A stretch of DNA of 64,000 bases, taken from assembly GCA_030512295.1 (NCBI GenBank), contig JAULSR010000001.1, positions 7,587,001-7,651,000 of the forward strand. The letters are read 5' to 3'. The position numbers were made by a program, and so were the translations under genes. Below, piece by piece: positions 47,772-57,219 of this stretch. Source of the DNA: Bombardia bombarda (lineage: Eukaryota > Ascomycota > Sordariomycetes > Sordariales > Lasiosphaeriaceae). How positions within the stretch are numbered: position 1 is the first letter of the stretch; each line of letters starts with the position of its first letter. The notes beneath the pieces were generated by a model. That model worked only from the letters and a program-made list of their open reading frames with translations, ran no database searches and was not told where the DNA came from.

Positions 47772-50700
47772 TCAAACCCATCTGGCTTTCACATCCCCGT
47801 ATTCAATGGGGTTAAATGTAGGAGCCAGATCCTCCTGCGCGTGCACTACTAGCCGGCAGTCCAGCTTGACATGGGCTTGCAACTTCCTAAGATTATGGAA
47901 GGCGAGTTGCGTGAAACACTGGGTAGCCTCTAAAAGGTTGACCAGGCTCCGCAGGGCCGTCTTGTCTGGCTCTTCCGGGTTGCATGCCATGGTCCATGAA
48001 GCGCCGTGCTGGATAAGGGCACAAACGCTGTCGAGGAGATCTGTGTCGTCGAGCTGAATGGCCCCAGCGCACTCCGAGATGCCTTCATAGTCTCCACCCG
48101 GCTTGACGACGTGACGAAACAGAAATGTGTCGAGCACCCATTGAAGCGGCGTTGCCACGTAATCGGCGTCCCTAAAGAGGTCGATTTTACGACGTACCAC
48201 CACTACTCTGTTGAAATCAACATGGGGCATATGGTGGAGCAAGGTCTTGAGGGCGGCAGCGGATCGAATACCTACCTCCCGATCAAGGGTTGTGTTTTTT
48301 CCGTAGAGGTTGAACATGGTCCATTCGATATATTTCCAGGCAAGATCTTGTGTGTCGTTTTCAAATGGGCGCGTCGTCTTGAGGATGATCTCCATCACTT
48401 CGGTGTTGCGGTCCTTGATTGCAATAGCCAACGGGCAGTTTTGTGCACGATGTTTCCTACCGCCGATGAGGACAAAATTGATGGTATGTTTCATGGCCAA
48501 ATTGAGCAAGGCAGTGAGCTCTGAAAATTTGGGAAGCTTAATGACGCCGGTGGCTCGCCGGCCATGGGTTTCGACCTGGGCCGATACACGTATATATACG
48601 GCATCGACTTTGATGTACTGCACCTCTTCACTATGCTGCGCTACCAAGGCGCCAGCTATGGATTTTAGCTTCCGGTTCGACGCCTTGGAACTTTTTAGGG
48701 GCCCATTCACTCTGCTATATGAGGTGAGCAGTGCATCGACAACCTCTGCTGATCCTGGTCGATCAGAATTGTTGGTTATCAACTGGAGAAGGTCGAAAAA
48801 TGTCTTCTCATCTTTCAGCCAAGTTTTTGGCGGAAACTCGTGAAGCCCGCGGTCGAGTAATATTTTGGCTGAGCGCATGTGGCCATTAAGAATAAATTTA
48901 TATGGATCCAAAAGAGACGACATGTCCCCCAGGGAAGCGGTGCATGCATTGAGCTCGATATTCTGTGATGTGGGTCGCGCTTTAATCATCTCACGGATGT
49001 CTGACGGCATTCCAAAGTCCAAGAAACGAACCAAGGCCTCCGGATTGTCTGCCGCCTGCTTCTCCGCCCATGCTTCAAGAATAGTTTTGGACTGTTCCAC
49101 ACTGAAAAGCCCTGTCTGGATGTCGGCCATATAGGGACTCAGTCCGTACTTCTCAACCACCCATTGGTAGAAATACTCCCCTCCTGGTGCAAGTCCCGCG
49201 ATAAATGGAAGGAACCGAGCCCAAGAAGTCGGAATATGGTTCCCAGCATAACGGAGCGCTAAGGATTGCATCAGACGGTGCCAAACTTCAACAGATTCAG
49301 CGTCTAGCCAGGAGAGATCATGTCCAAAGCTATCATGTTGAATGAAAGAACAAAAGTCTCTTTTTTTGCGAGTTAGAAGAAGTTCCAGAAATAGCGTTAC
49401 AGCACCATCGTCCGGAGTTATAGGGAAGATGGGCTGTCTTATGCTGCGTGGTTGTGGTTCCGGTAAGGAGGCACCACACGCGACCAATTCAACGCAGATT
49501 TCCAGCTCGTGTCGAGAGCTTAGGGGCTTCCATGTAAGACAGTGAATTGGTCTTGTCTTTTTGGTCCTGGTTTTCAGGTTGACGTCAGCCCCACCGGCCA
49601 ACAGGGCTCTCATTGTATTCAGATAGCCAAGTTCCACAGCCATATGTAGTGGGCTGACAGAACAAACTTCAGATAGATCATTTGGGTCTGCTCCAAGCTC
49701 TAGCAGTCTCTTGACAAACGGTGCCAGCGCTGGCGGCTCAGGGCGGCCAGCCCAGCTGGCCAATATGTGTTTTTCCGAGGCCACAGGCAGACACATGTCA
49801 GTAAGAATTTGGTGTTGGAAACCACGTTGAGATCCTTGTGGGGCTATTTGGATGATGCCACCCTCGGTGTAAAAACATACCCGAAGCACCCATATGTACA
49901 GCTGAGCAGTCATAATCTCGTTGATCACTCTGCTCTCCATGTAGTTAAGGAGGAATAAAGCGTCCTCAAACAAGCCGTATAAACAGAGAAAGTGAATTGG
50001 AGGTGGGAAGACGCGAACAGGCACTGTTCTTGGCTTGCGCATATGAGCCGAGATTGCGTGAGTAAGCGCATGTCGATTCGTCTGCATAACCCAACCATGA
50101 TGTTTGAGGCCGGGCAGTGGGTTGGCCCCGTTATCCAGCAGCCACTTCCCCGTCGTCCTCACGTGTCCGGCTGCCACAGCATAATCGAAGGCAGTTCTTT
50201 TTTGTGTGTCGACGGCGTCGAGCTGGGGCTCCTGGGCAATCGAGGTGCAGTAATCAAAGAGCATTTGACACATGCTCACATTTCCAACCAGCGCGGCCGT
50301 GTGAAAAGCCGTTACTGAGTCAGAATAAGAAACCAGGTTGGTGGAACCAGGAAGCTGATTGAACCAAATTGAGTCAACTCCTCCGACACTGCGAAAATTG
50401 GCACCGCGCCTGAGCAGCATTCGCGTGATATGATAATTCCCCGAGCAGACGGCGCAGTGAAGAGGAGTCCACACGGGCATAGAGTCGTACTCTCTGTAGT
50501 ATGGATCCTGATATTGTGTAACTTGCTGGCGAAAGCCAGAAAGACGAATTTCTGGAAGTCGGCAATCGCAGGCCCCCTTTGATGATGCTCTGATGTTGGC
50601 GCCGTAGTCAAGTAGCAAACTGATAATATTTGCGTGCTGTCTCCTGATTGCCACGTGAAGAGGGGTCCAGGAAAAGTTGCACATCTTATTATACTGATCC

Positions 50701-51356
50701 GAATGGTCGCAACCAAATATAGGGTCAAGCAGTTTTCGTACCTCTACCTCCTCAGGGTCGTCATGACGCCATCCATAAGTCCATCTGTTGATGTTGAGCT
50801 TCTGTGGCAACTGTCCTTGGAGACAACAGGTATAGATTCCCTCAAGGGCTAGTCGAGTAGCTTCAGTTTTAGAACCCTGCCCCAATTGTTGTAACGGACA
50901 CATAACCATGCGCGAATAATGTTGGACCAGACCAGTCTCAGCAAGCTTTGCGAGGAGATGATGATCAAATTTGGGAACGAGTCGACGTTCCGGGGACGCG
51001 AGCCGCTGTTTGTCCAAGACTTCCTGACGGTAGAAGTCCGGAATGGCGGAGTAAAAGCGGGCGTCCGGGTTGACACCGCGTATCAAAAGGGCCTTCAAGG
51101 TGGTGGGTTCATTATTCTCGGCGGCCCAGACCAAAGCGTCTTCTCCAGCCGTGAGATTGACGCGTGATACGTGTTCGTAGAGTTCCGGGGCCGCTGCACT
51201 GTGTAATCGACGGCTGGCTTGGGCAAGAGCGGCGACAGTCGCTAATTTCTCTTCCTTCAAAAGTAGCTCTGTAATGATGCTCTTGAGTGTCTCATTTGGG
51301 AGACCCTCCAGGGTCGGGATGGGCTTGCTTGGGAGGTGGTGTGCGACGTCGCCCAT
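47772..51356 (-). CDS. Large F-box-like / ankyrin-repeat protein
   Basis: A single 1194-codon exon. Residues about 14-62 (LEGLPNETLKSIITELLL, LAQASRRLHSAAAPELYEHV) form an F-box-like helix bundle typical of fungal ankyrin proteins. Ankyrin repeats follow in several blocks: TPLHVAIRRQHANIISLLLDYGA, TPLHCAVCSGNYHITRMLLRRGA, TAFHTAALVGNVSMCQML, TAFDYAVAAGHVRTTGKWLLDNGA, and later SPLHMAVELGYLNTMRALLAGGADVNLKT. The C-terminal third (from about residue 650) is mostly helical without clear repeats. A role as a ubiquitin-ligase adaptor or protein-interaction scaffold is inferred from the architecture only. Such proteins are numerous, variable and often accessory in Sordariomycetes. Confidence 0.85.
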   Translation of the reverse strand: MGDVAHHLPSKPIPTLEGLPNETLKSIITELLLKEEKLATVAALAQASRRLHSAAAPELYEHVSRVNLTAGEDALVWAAENNEPTTLKALLIRGVNPDARFYSAIPDFYRQEVLDKQRLASPERRLVPKFDHHLLAKLAETGLVQHYSRMVMCPLQQLGQGSKTEATRLALEGIYTCCLQGQLPQKLNINRWTYGWRHDDPEEVEVRKLLDPIFGCDHSDQYNKMCNFSWTPLHVAIRRQHANIISLLLDYGANIRASSKGACDCRLPEIRLSGFRQQVTQYQDPYYREYDSMPVWTPLHCAVCSGNYHITRMLLRRGANFRSVGGVDSIWFNQLPGSTNLVSYSDSVTAFHTAALVGNVSMCQMLFDYCTSIAQEPQLDAVDTQKRTAFDYAVAAGHVRTTGKWLLDNGANPLPGLKHHGWVMQTNRHALTHAISAHMRKPRTVPVRVFPPPIHFLCLYGLFEDALFLLNYMESRVINEIMTAQLYIWVLRVCFYTEGGIIQIAPQGSQRGFQHQILTDMCLPVASEKHILASWAGRPEPPALAPFVKRLLELGADPNDLSEVCSVSPLHMAVELGYLNTMRALLAGGADVNLKTRTKKTRPIHCLTWKPLSSRHELEICVELVACGASLPEPQPRSIRQPIFPITPDDGAVTLFLELLLTRKKRDFCSFIQHDSFGHDLSWLDAESVEVWHRLMQSLALRYAGNHIPTSWARFLPFIAGLAPGGEYFYQWVVEKYGLSPYMADIQTGLFSVEQSKTILEAWAEKQAADNPEALVRFLDFGMPSDIREMIKARPTSQNIELNACTASLGDMSSLLDPYKFILNGHMRSAKILLDRGLHEFPPKTWLKDEKTFFDLLQLITNNSDRPGSAEVVDALLTSYSRVNGPLKSSKASNRKLKSIAGALVAQHSEEVQYIKVDAVYIRVSAQVETHGRRATGVIKLPKFSELTALLNLAMKHTINFVLIGGRKHRAQNCPLAIAIKDRNTEVMEIILKTTRPFENDTQDLAWKYIEWTMFNLYGKNTTLDREVGIRSAAALKTLLHHMPHVDFNRVVVVRRKIDLFRDADYVATPLQWVLDTFLFRHVVKPGGDYEGISECAGAIQLDDTDLLDSVCALIQHGASWTMACNPEEPDKTALRSLVNLLEATQCFTQLAFHNLRKLQAHVKLDCRLVVHAQEDLAPTFNPIEYGDVKARWV

Positions 51357-51562
51357 TGTTGCTGACGGTGGTTGGATGGTATCCGGACAGAAGAGCGACG
51401 GAATGATGAAGGTTGGGCGGATATGTAAAAGGTATTCTTATGTTGAGAATGCGGTGCAAAGGAGAAAGTTTTCATCAAACGCGTGGTGGACGACTCGGAG
51501 TCTTTTAAAGGTTTGGTGGGGGGTGTAAATGAATTCGGGCAGAAACCCAGGCAAGTTGCGCC
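51357..51562. other. Promoter side of the ankyrin gene
   Basis: Short stretch upstream of the minus-strand start at 51356; AT-richer sequence follows into the repeat block. No motif identified. Confidence 0.4.
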
Positions 51563-51728
51563 TCTGAATACGCGACGAATGAAATTTGTTTAATTTGTAC
51601 AAAGCCCCATAAAATCTGTGTTTTTCAATTGATTAGTCACAATATACCACACAAATTTACATACGATCGTATGTTTATGAAAGATAAGTCCATCTAAAGT
51701 ATGGCAACGGTTTGTTGTTTATGTTTAT
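51563..51728 (+). repeat. 170-bp direct repeat, copy 1
   Basis: Begins CTGAATACGCG and runs through a perfect 14-bp palindrome (CATACGATCGTATG, 51660-51673) to TATGGCAACGGTTTGTTGTTTATG. It is about 85% identical to the copy at 51811-51983, from which it lacks a short insert (ATAACTC region). Non-coding. Confidence 0.85.
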
Positions 51729-51810
51729 ACAATCTCACAGATCGGGCCAGTCTTCCCTCCCACACCACGCCCCCCCCGACCCACACCCCCAATAACCAAC
51801 GTAGACTGGT

Positions 51811-51983
51811 CTGAATACGCGGCGAATAAAATTCATTTAGTTTGCACAAAGCCCCATATAACTCATAAAATCTGTGTTTTACAATTGATTAGTCACAATA
51901 AACCACACAAATTTATATACGATCGTATGTTTATGGAAGATAAGTCCATTCAAAGTATGGCAACGGTTTCTTTTTTATGTCTA
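51811..51983 (+). repeat. 170-bp direct repeat, copy 2
   Basis: Same order of motifs as copy 1: CTGAATACGCG, AAAATCTGTGTTTT, AATTGATTAGTCACAATA, palindrome ATACGATCGTAT (51917-51928), and AAGTATGGCAACGGTTTC. It ends at the stop codon of the kinase gene, so it is that gene's 3' flank. An 82-bp unrelated C-rich spacer separates the copies. Confidence 0.85.
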
Positions 51984-53414
51984 TCATCTTTGGCTACTCT
52001 TCCACGGAAGATCATCTGAATTGCCGTACCTTGCCACCATTTGGTCCCATGGCATTTTACCCTTAGACCTAGTCACTAGCCTCACCACCTCCTTCGCCTC
52101 CCCCACGGCGTTGTGCGGAAGGCTATAGAGACATCTGAGTGCAATGGTTCCTGTTTTCTGGCCAAATATTGTCGATAAGCGAGGCACGGAAGCCGAGGCT
52201 GTGTCGTATTGGCTTTCTTCCAACTTCACCAGGCACTCGCGGGTATGCTTGGCGAAGAATCCGGTCTTCTCTTTACGTTCTTCATCCACGAACGGAAAGG
52301 TGACGAACTCGGGCGAAACAGCCAGACGCTCAAGAGGGACTGTCTGCGCATCGCTCCAGTCAGTGATGCCAACCAGGTTGAAATCGTTGTCAAATAATAG
52401 GTTCCCGTGGTAGAGGTCGAGATGGCAGAGGGGAAACGGCCCATGAGCACGATCGTTTTGGAGAAAGTATGACATGGCTGCGTAGAGAACCCAGCAAGCT
52501 GTTACCCGCTCTCGGTCAGAACCGTGCTGCGCGAGGATGGCTTTGTTTTCGCGCATTCTGAGTTCGTGCACCCACTCGTGTGTGGAGGAAGTCGTCACGG
52601 TTCCCTTGTTTTCTTCATCTGGCATGGAAATAAATTCGTCAAAGAGGTCATCGTCGGAAGCGTCGTCGGAACCGTTAAAAATATTAAAGCTGTCATTGTC
52701 CAGAGTTTCCATCTGGTTGGTAATAATTGTTGAGGTAGTCTCCGGTTGATCTAACTTGAGATCTGACTGAACTGGGATGATTTCTAGATCAACATCGCAG
52801 TTCTCACCGCACCATATCCGACCCAGACGGTCAAATGTCAGATTCTGGAGTTGAAACAACACATCGGCCATCTGCTGGGCTACATGCGGCATCTTTTCGT
52901 TCGGGACGCTGGCCGCAATTGGACTTCCAAGTAGAAAGCCCTTTGTACTATCCATGATGAAGAATGGATACCCAAAGAAATTGGAGGCCGAGGTGTCAAA
53001 GTATACGATGTCGGGGATCGGAATGGTTGTGCGATCTCGAACAACCTTCATGGTAGCAATTTCGCTAGCGAGGGCCCTGGTGGCACTTTGAGCCTGTGAT
53101 ATCGAGCGATGGGTCTTGGGGGGAAGGTACTGGACTTTGACAATCCAGCATACGCCATCCGAGAACTTGACCTCGAAAATCAGGTTCTTGATTCCCCATG
53201 TACCAGACCCAGGTGTAATGGTGCTAATTGTGCAAGTGGCACTCTTGTCGAACTCACTGGTTCGAGCGCTTCGTACCGCGAGAGCGACGTCTTGAAGAGA
53301 TTTCTGGTTGGCATGTGCGAGAACTGACCCCATCTGCATGTAAACATGCTCGCAATCTGGAGCCACGCTCTCGAAGTTCCGTGTCCAAGTGTCGCATGGG
53401 CGTCCTGTAGGCAT
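51984..53414 (-). CDS. APH-type phosphotransferase / protein-kinase-like protein
   Basis: Kinase-fold protein of the aminoglycoside phosphotransferase (APH) family, which is expanded in fungi and of unknown substrate. 476 residues from the ATG at 53414; an in-frame ATG at 53516 would add 34. Nucleotide-binding region: GIKNLIFEVKF with the Lys in WIVKVQY. Catalytic loop HLDLYHGN (H331, D333, N338) and metal-binding Asp in ITDWSDA (D352), both intact, so activity is likely. An acidic, disordered insertion (about 235-270: NGSDDASDDDLFDEF) interrupts the domain between the lobes. The gene shares orientation with the ankyrin gene and is separated from it by the duplicated spacer. Resistance to an antibiotic should not be assumed. 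Confidence 0.85.
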   Translation of the reverse strand: MPTGRPCDTWTRNFESVAPDCEHVYMQMGSVLAHANQKSLQDVALAVRSARTSEFDKSATCTISTITPGSGTWGIKNLIFEVKFSDGVCWIVKVQYLPPKTHRSISQAQSATRALASEIATMKVVRDRTTIPIPDIVYFDTSASNFFGYPFFIMDSTKGFLLGSPIAASVPNEKMPHVAQQMADVLFQLQNLTFDRLGRIWCGENCDVDLEIIPVQSDLKLDQPETTSTIITNQMETLDNDSFNIFNGSDDASDDDLFDEFISMPDEENKGTVTTSSTHEWVHELRMRENKAILAQHGSDRERVTACWVLYAAMSYFLQNDRAHGPFPLCHLDLYHGNLLFDNDFNLVGITDWSDAQTVPLERLAVSPEFVTFPFVDEERKEKTGFFAKHTRECLVKLEESQYDTASASVPRLSTIFGQKTGTIALRCLYSLPHNAVGEAKEVVRLVTRSKGKMPWDQMVARYGNSDDLPWKSSQR

Positions 53415-53516
53415 CGTGGTGGCGATGTAGGGACGTAAGTAAGAATATTCTGTAAGGTCTGGCGTAAGTGGGAAGATTGCAGACAGGAAGGTAAAAATAT
53501 GAGATTTATGTGGCAA

Positions 53517-54452
53517 GGTTGTGTGAATGCTCCAGGTAACTTGCAGGAAAAGTTCTGCCCAAACTTCAAGTTGTCCCTAGGGATGTAGGTTCTCTTTATA
53601 GTATTCCATTCGAGACCCGTAACGGAAGGAAGACACGAACCTCAGACCCCAGAGGCGCCGGAGCCAGGGCGCCTGACCGGGGATTTTGCCCAGCGAAATA
53701 CATCGTGGTAGGAGTCGTCAAAGCTTTTTCATCCGACTTCTAATTCCCTTCCGTCTTTTCTCACCCAGGACCGACCACCGAGGTCTCCACAATATGGTAT
53801 CTTCTAGATGAATTTTTCCTTTAATTTCATTCCTTGTTGACCATCATGCTACTTACTGTTTCACAATGGTTTGTGATCTTTTTCATCCCATCAATTATGT
53901 TAAGCACGGCATCAAGTACTATCAGTAATTTGTGACTATGTGAAGAGTGACAATTCTGCCTGACCGCCACGTTGGACTTCACCTCATTTAAAGAGACTTT
54001 GAATGATGAATATACCAAAATTTCTGTACCAAGCTGCTGATGGAGATTTCAGAGCACCTGAGCCATCAATATACGCCTGGTTTGAGGCTGAGCACTAGTT
54101 ATATAGAGACACGACCACACCGAGTCTCGTAAAAGGATTGGACTAACTTGGAGGAGAAATTGAGAAGTAAATACTACTGGGTCAGACATGGATCTAGTGC
54201 CAGCCTGCCGGGCGAGTTCGTGGAGAACGAGGCAGGAAATGTTGGTACGATGCTAGTGGTCGAGTTTGTCGAGCCTTTAGATCTACATGATGGCGAACGC
54301 TGACAACCAATAACAAAGGTGTAGAATAAAATTAAATGACTACTTGGAATATGAGATATAAATGGAGGAGAGAATTTCATTACTACATAGTATTATACAA
54401 CCGAGTGTGTGACAATCATCCCCACAAAACCGCCCCCACAAGCAACCCTCCC
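53517..54452. other. Intergenic, AT-rich, no gene seen
   Basis: Upstream of the kinase gene and downstream of the hydrolase gene (both minus). Only short ORFs. Confidence 0.5.
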
Positions 54453-55240
54453 TTATCCCCTGCGTCCAGCAAACGAAGCAGCAGCCTCCATTATGAACCC
54501 CGCTGTCTCCCTCGGCCTGCTCAACATGGGCGAATGGCTACTATCAATCTCCCTCACCGTCACATCCCCTCCCGCATCTTTCGCCATCTGCACAAACATC
54601 CTCTGCGCCTCCACCGGCAGCGCCCTGTCCTCCGTCGCAGCCAAGTACCACGTCGGCGCATCCATCCAGGCCGCATACGCGTGCTCTCCCCCTCAGCCAG
54701 CGACTTCATCGACTGCTTCCCCAGGCTGCTGACCCAGTACTTCCCCTCCTCCTCCTCGACATCATGGAAGAACAATCCCCTGGGCTCGGCCAGAAACTCG
54801 ACAAAACCAGTCTCCTCGTTCGCCCTCCACGACGGTGGTGGTTTGCCGCCTGTGCCGTCGAGGAAGCACATGCCCGTCGCGGTGAATCCCGTCGTGAGCC
54901 CGACGAAGCCCAAGACATGGCCGCTGGACGATGCTGCAGATGAAGAGCTGTCATGGTCTTTGGGTAGCGTGAGCCCCTTGCTTGCGCTGTGGCCGGGCAG
55001 AGCCCCATACGAGTGGACCACGACGACAACATCGCGCCCTTGGGTGGTTTCGGCCAGAATGGCGCTTCGCACCGCCTGGATGTCGTCGAGGAAGGTAGCG
55101 GCGGCGTTTGATGCTGATGAGAGGAGCCGTACGGGGACGCATTTGTATTGCTCAGCCTCCATGAGGGTGACGATCTTGTGCCATGTCTCGACGGGGTAGC
55201 CCGCTCCGGGGACGAGGACTATGGTCGGTTTCTGGGACAT
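54453..55240 (-). CDS. Alpha/beta hydrolase with an internal frame break
   Basis: Serine-hydrolase-fold enzyme of the small AB-hydrolase type. The start MSQKPTIVLVPGAGYPVETW at 55240 gives the oxyanion-side motif. The nucleophile elbow is VVHSYGA. The literal first frame runs past about 54692 into a basic, implausible tail. The proper continuation lies in another frame: HAYAAWMDAPTWYLAATEDRALP supplies the acidic residue and IDSSHSPMLSRP supplies the catalytic His, ending at 54453. The two frames meet at a five-base C/G run (54688-54692). One added G gives about 262 residues, a normal size. The complete Ser-Asp-His triad across the break is strong evidence that the coding capacity is intact. 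The substrate is unknown. Confidence 0.8.
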
Positions 55241-56130
55241 GATGTTTTGGGTGATTTCGAAGGGCAATTATGGTATAGAAAAGATAAAGGGGATAAAAAG
55301 GTATGAATGCCGTGCTGTGAAGATCTAGGAGACGGAATTTGAGACTTGGTAAACTTGAACGTTATAAATAGAGAACTGCATGCCCAAGGGAGTCACTGAA
55401 CAGGAACTTTCGGACCTCGTATTGCTCGTCTCGAATCCCTACTATCGGCGTCTTCGACAATTCTGATGGTCAGGAGACTAAATTTGCGATAATGAGCAGG
55501 GCACATTCCGGAACAATTTCGTGCGGCTGTACGAATACCACAGTTAACACCGGGGTCTTAGTCCGGGCCTGGCCAATGCACCCTCTATTTACGGGTTGTA
55601 ACGGGTGAGTTTTCGTGTGACGCATTAGCAACCTTTTTCTACATCAGTTTGGGAGCAGGAATCTCAAATCCTTGACGAAAAAAAAAAAAATCAGGGCAGT
55701 ACTTTTGGGATGCTCACCCACCTGTCAAGTAGGTGGTTGCGTGCAGCAATTCATCTCAGCCCTCCCTGCTCTGCTTCCGAGCTGTAAATTGTAAGCCCCT
55801 TTATTCACCAACAGCTATGGGACGGGACCGGGAGGCACGGCAATGGGGGGTACCTTTCCCGAATCTCGAATAGCGCCTGCACGAGCGACGGGAGCTGCAG
55901 GGGCCCCACTATTTATTAGCAGCGGCACTGCACCTAACAGCGCGGGGCAGTCGCGTCGCCATCCCGCCAAGCTCGACGCGGGGCAGGAAACCCCTAGTCA
56001 CATCCATTCCCGCGCAATCGCCTCAGCCGCTCGCCTGCGAAGCCATCCATCCTACACGCATTTATGAAGAATTACAGAGAAAAGAAATTTCTACAAAGAC
56101 GCTTACCTAATCCAAGAATATAAACAAAAA
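55241..56130. other. Divergent intergenic region
   Basis: Between the start of the hydrolase gene (minus) and the start of dcc1 (plus). An A-tract of about 13 lies near 55678-55690. Promoters of both genes are expected here; no gene is supported. Confidence 0.5.
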
Positions 56131-56630
56131 ATGACCAGCCCAGCAAACGCAGGGATCCCCCTCTCGCACGCGCCCGACCACGTAGGCTACAAGCTCCTCG
56201 AGCTGCCCCCCGAGCTGGTGGAGCTGCTGGAAGGGGAGAACCCCCCTGTGTAAGCTACCTACATACCTACTGACCACCAACCTGTCTGTCTCCATTACTC
56301 ACCATGAAAAACAGCCTCACGCTCCAACCCTCCCCCACCGCCGCGCTCCTCAAGACGCCCAATAAGACCTACTCCCTCCGCCAAAAGAACACATCCAACG
56401 CCTTGATGCTGCTCTCCACAGCCCAGATGCGGAGCCCAGATGCGGGCCCGACCCAAGACCAGCAGACAGGATCTTCTCCAGGGGAGCCCGCGACAGGGAC
56501 AGTGTGCGGACTGCGTGCCATCGCAACGGTGCACGAGACGATCGACTTGGTTCCAGAGACAGAGGAAGCAGCCGCACCGGCCGCCGTAGCCAGGGGCAAG
56601 TGGCACGAGAAGTTTGCGAGGACCAGGTAG
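56131..56630 (+). CDS. dcc1: Sister chromatid cohesion protein Dcc1-like (short form)
   Basis: Homologue of Dcc1, subunit of the Ctf18 alternative clamp loader that acts on PCNA and in cohesion. Exons 56131-56249 and 56315-56630 (phase 2) give 144 residues. The N-terminus GYKLLELPPELVELLEGENPP and, after the intron, LTLQPSPTAALLKTPNKTYSLRQKNTSNALMLL match the Dcc1 amino-terminal domain well. It ends GKWHEKFARTR, without the winged-helix C-terminal half of yeast and human Dcc1. This might be a normal short fungal form or a model missing later exons. No convincing later exon was found in the next 600 bases. Confidence 0.7.
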
Positions 56631-57219
56631 ATAATAGCCTTGGAAGTGGACATTTGTATGATGGCACCTCCCCATGATGTATTATCAGAACTGTCATATG
56701 ACGCTACCATCCTTAAGAGGAATCTCGACCGCTGTTCCATGTCACCCGGTAGAAAAATAGTAATACAAAACGCTAAAGCAGCAACTGGTTCATGGAAACG
56801 TGCCTCTCCCCCTTCCACCCACCATAACGAACCAGCAGCAGTGCGGTCCTCCATATTCCCGCCCACCCCAACCTCCCCCAGTGTATTAAAAATAAGTAAT
56901 GCGGACCGAATCCAATAACTGATGCTGTTTCCTCCCAGGTATCGACTCTTACCTTGACGCCATAAGATGTTACCCAGCCTGAAGTGCCCTGATGCCAAAT
57001 GATGAGGGAAAATGAGAAAGATGAGAGAGATAAGAATAGCAAAACGAAAATAAATATATCCATCCAAAGAGAGAAATTGCCTGAAAGCCATCAGAACTTT
57101 AGCTCCTGCTGTGCCCCAGAAGGATCAGGTAATGGATCAGCAAGTCCCTTAAACTATTTCTCCACTTTTTCGCTGAAATCGGCCTTGCGCTCCGCTCATG
57201 CTACCAGGTTCCGCTCGGC
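56631..57219. other. Convergent 3' intergenic region
   Basis: Between the ends of dcc1 (plus) and the RBR ligase gene (minus). A minus-strand ORF overlapping dcc1 (56369-57091) has no domain character and is taken as chance. Confidence 0.5.

Noticed and set aside
56369..57091. 240-codon minus-strand ORF overlapping dcc1
   Set aside because: Overlaps a well-supported gene on the other strand, has no domain, and has the composition of an antisense shadow.
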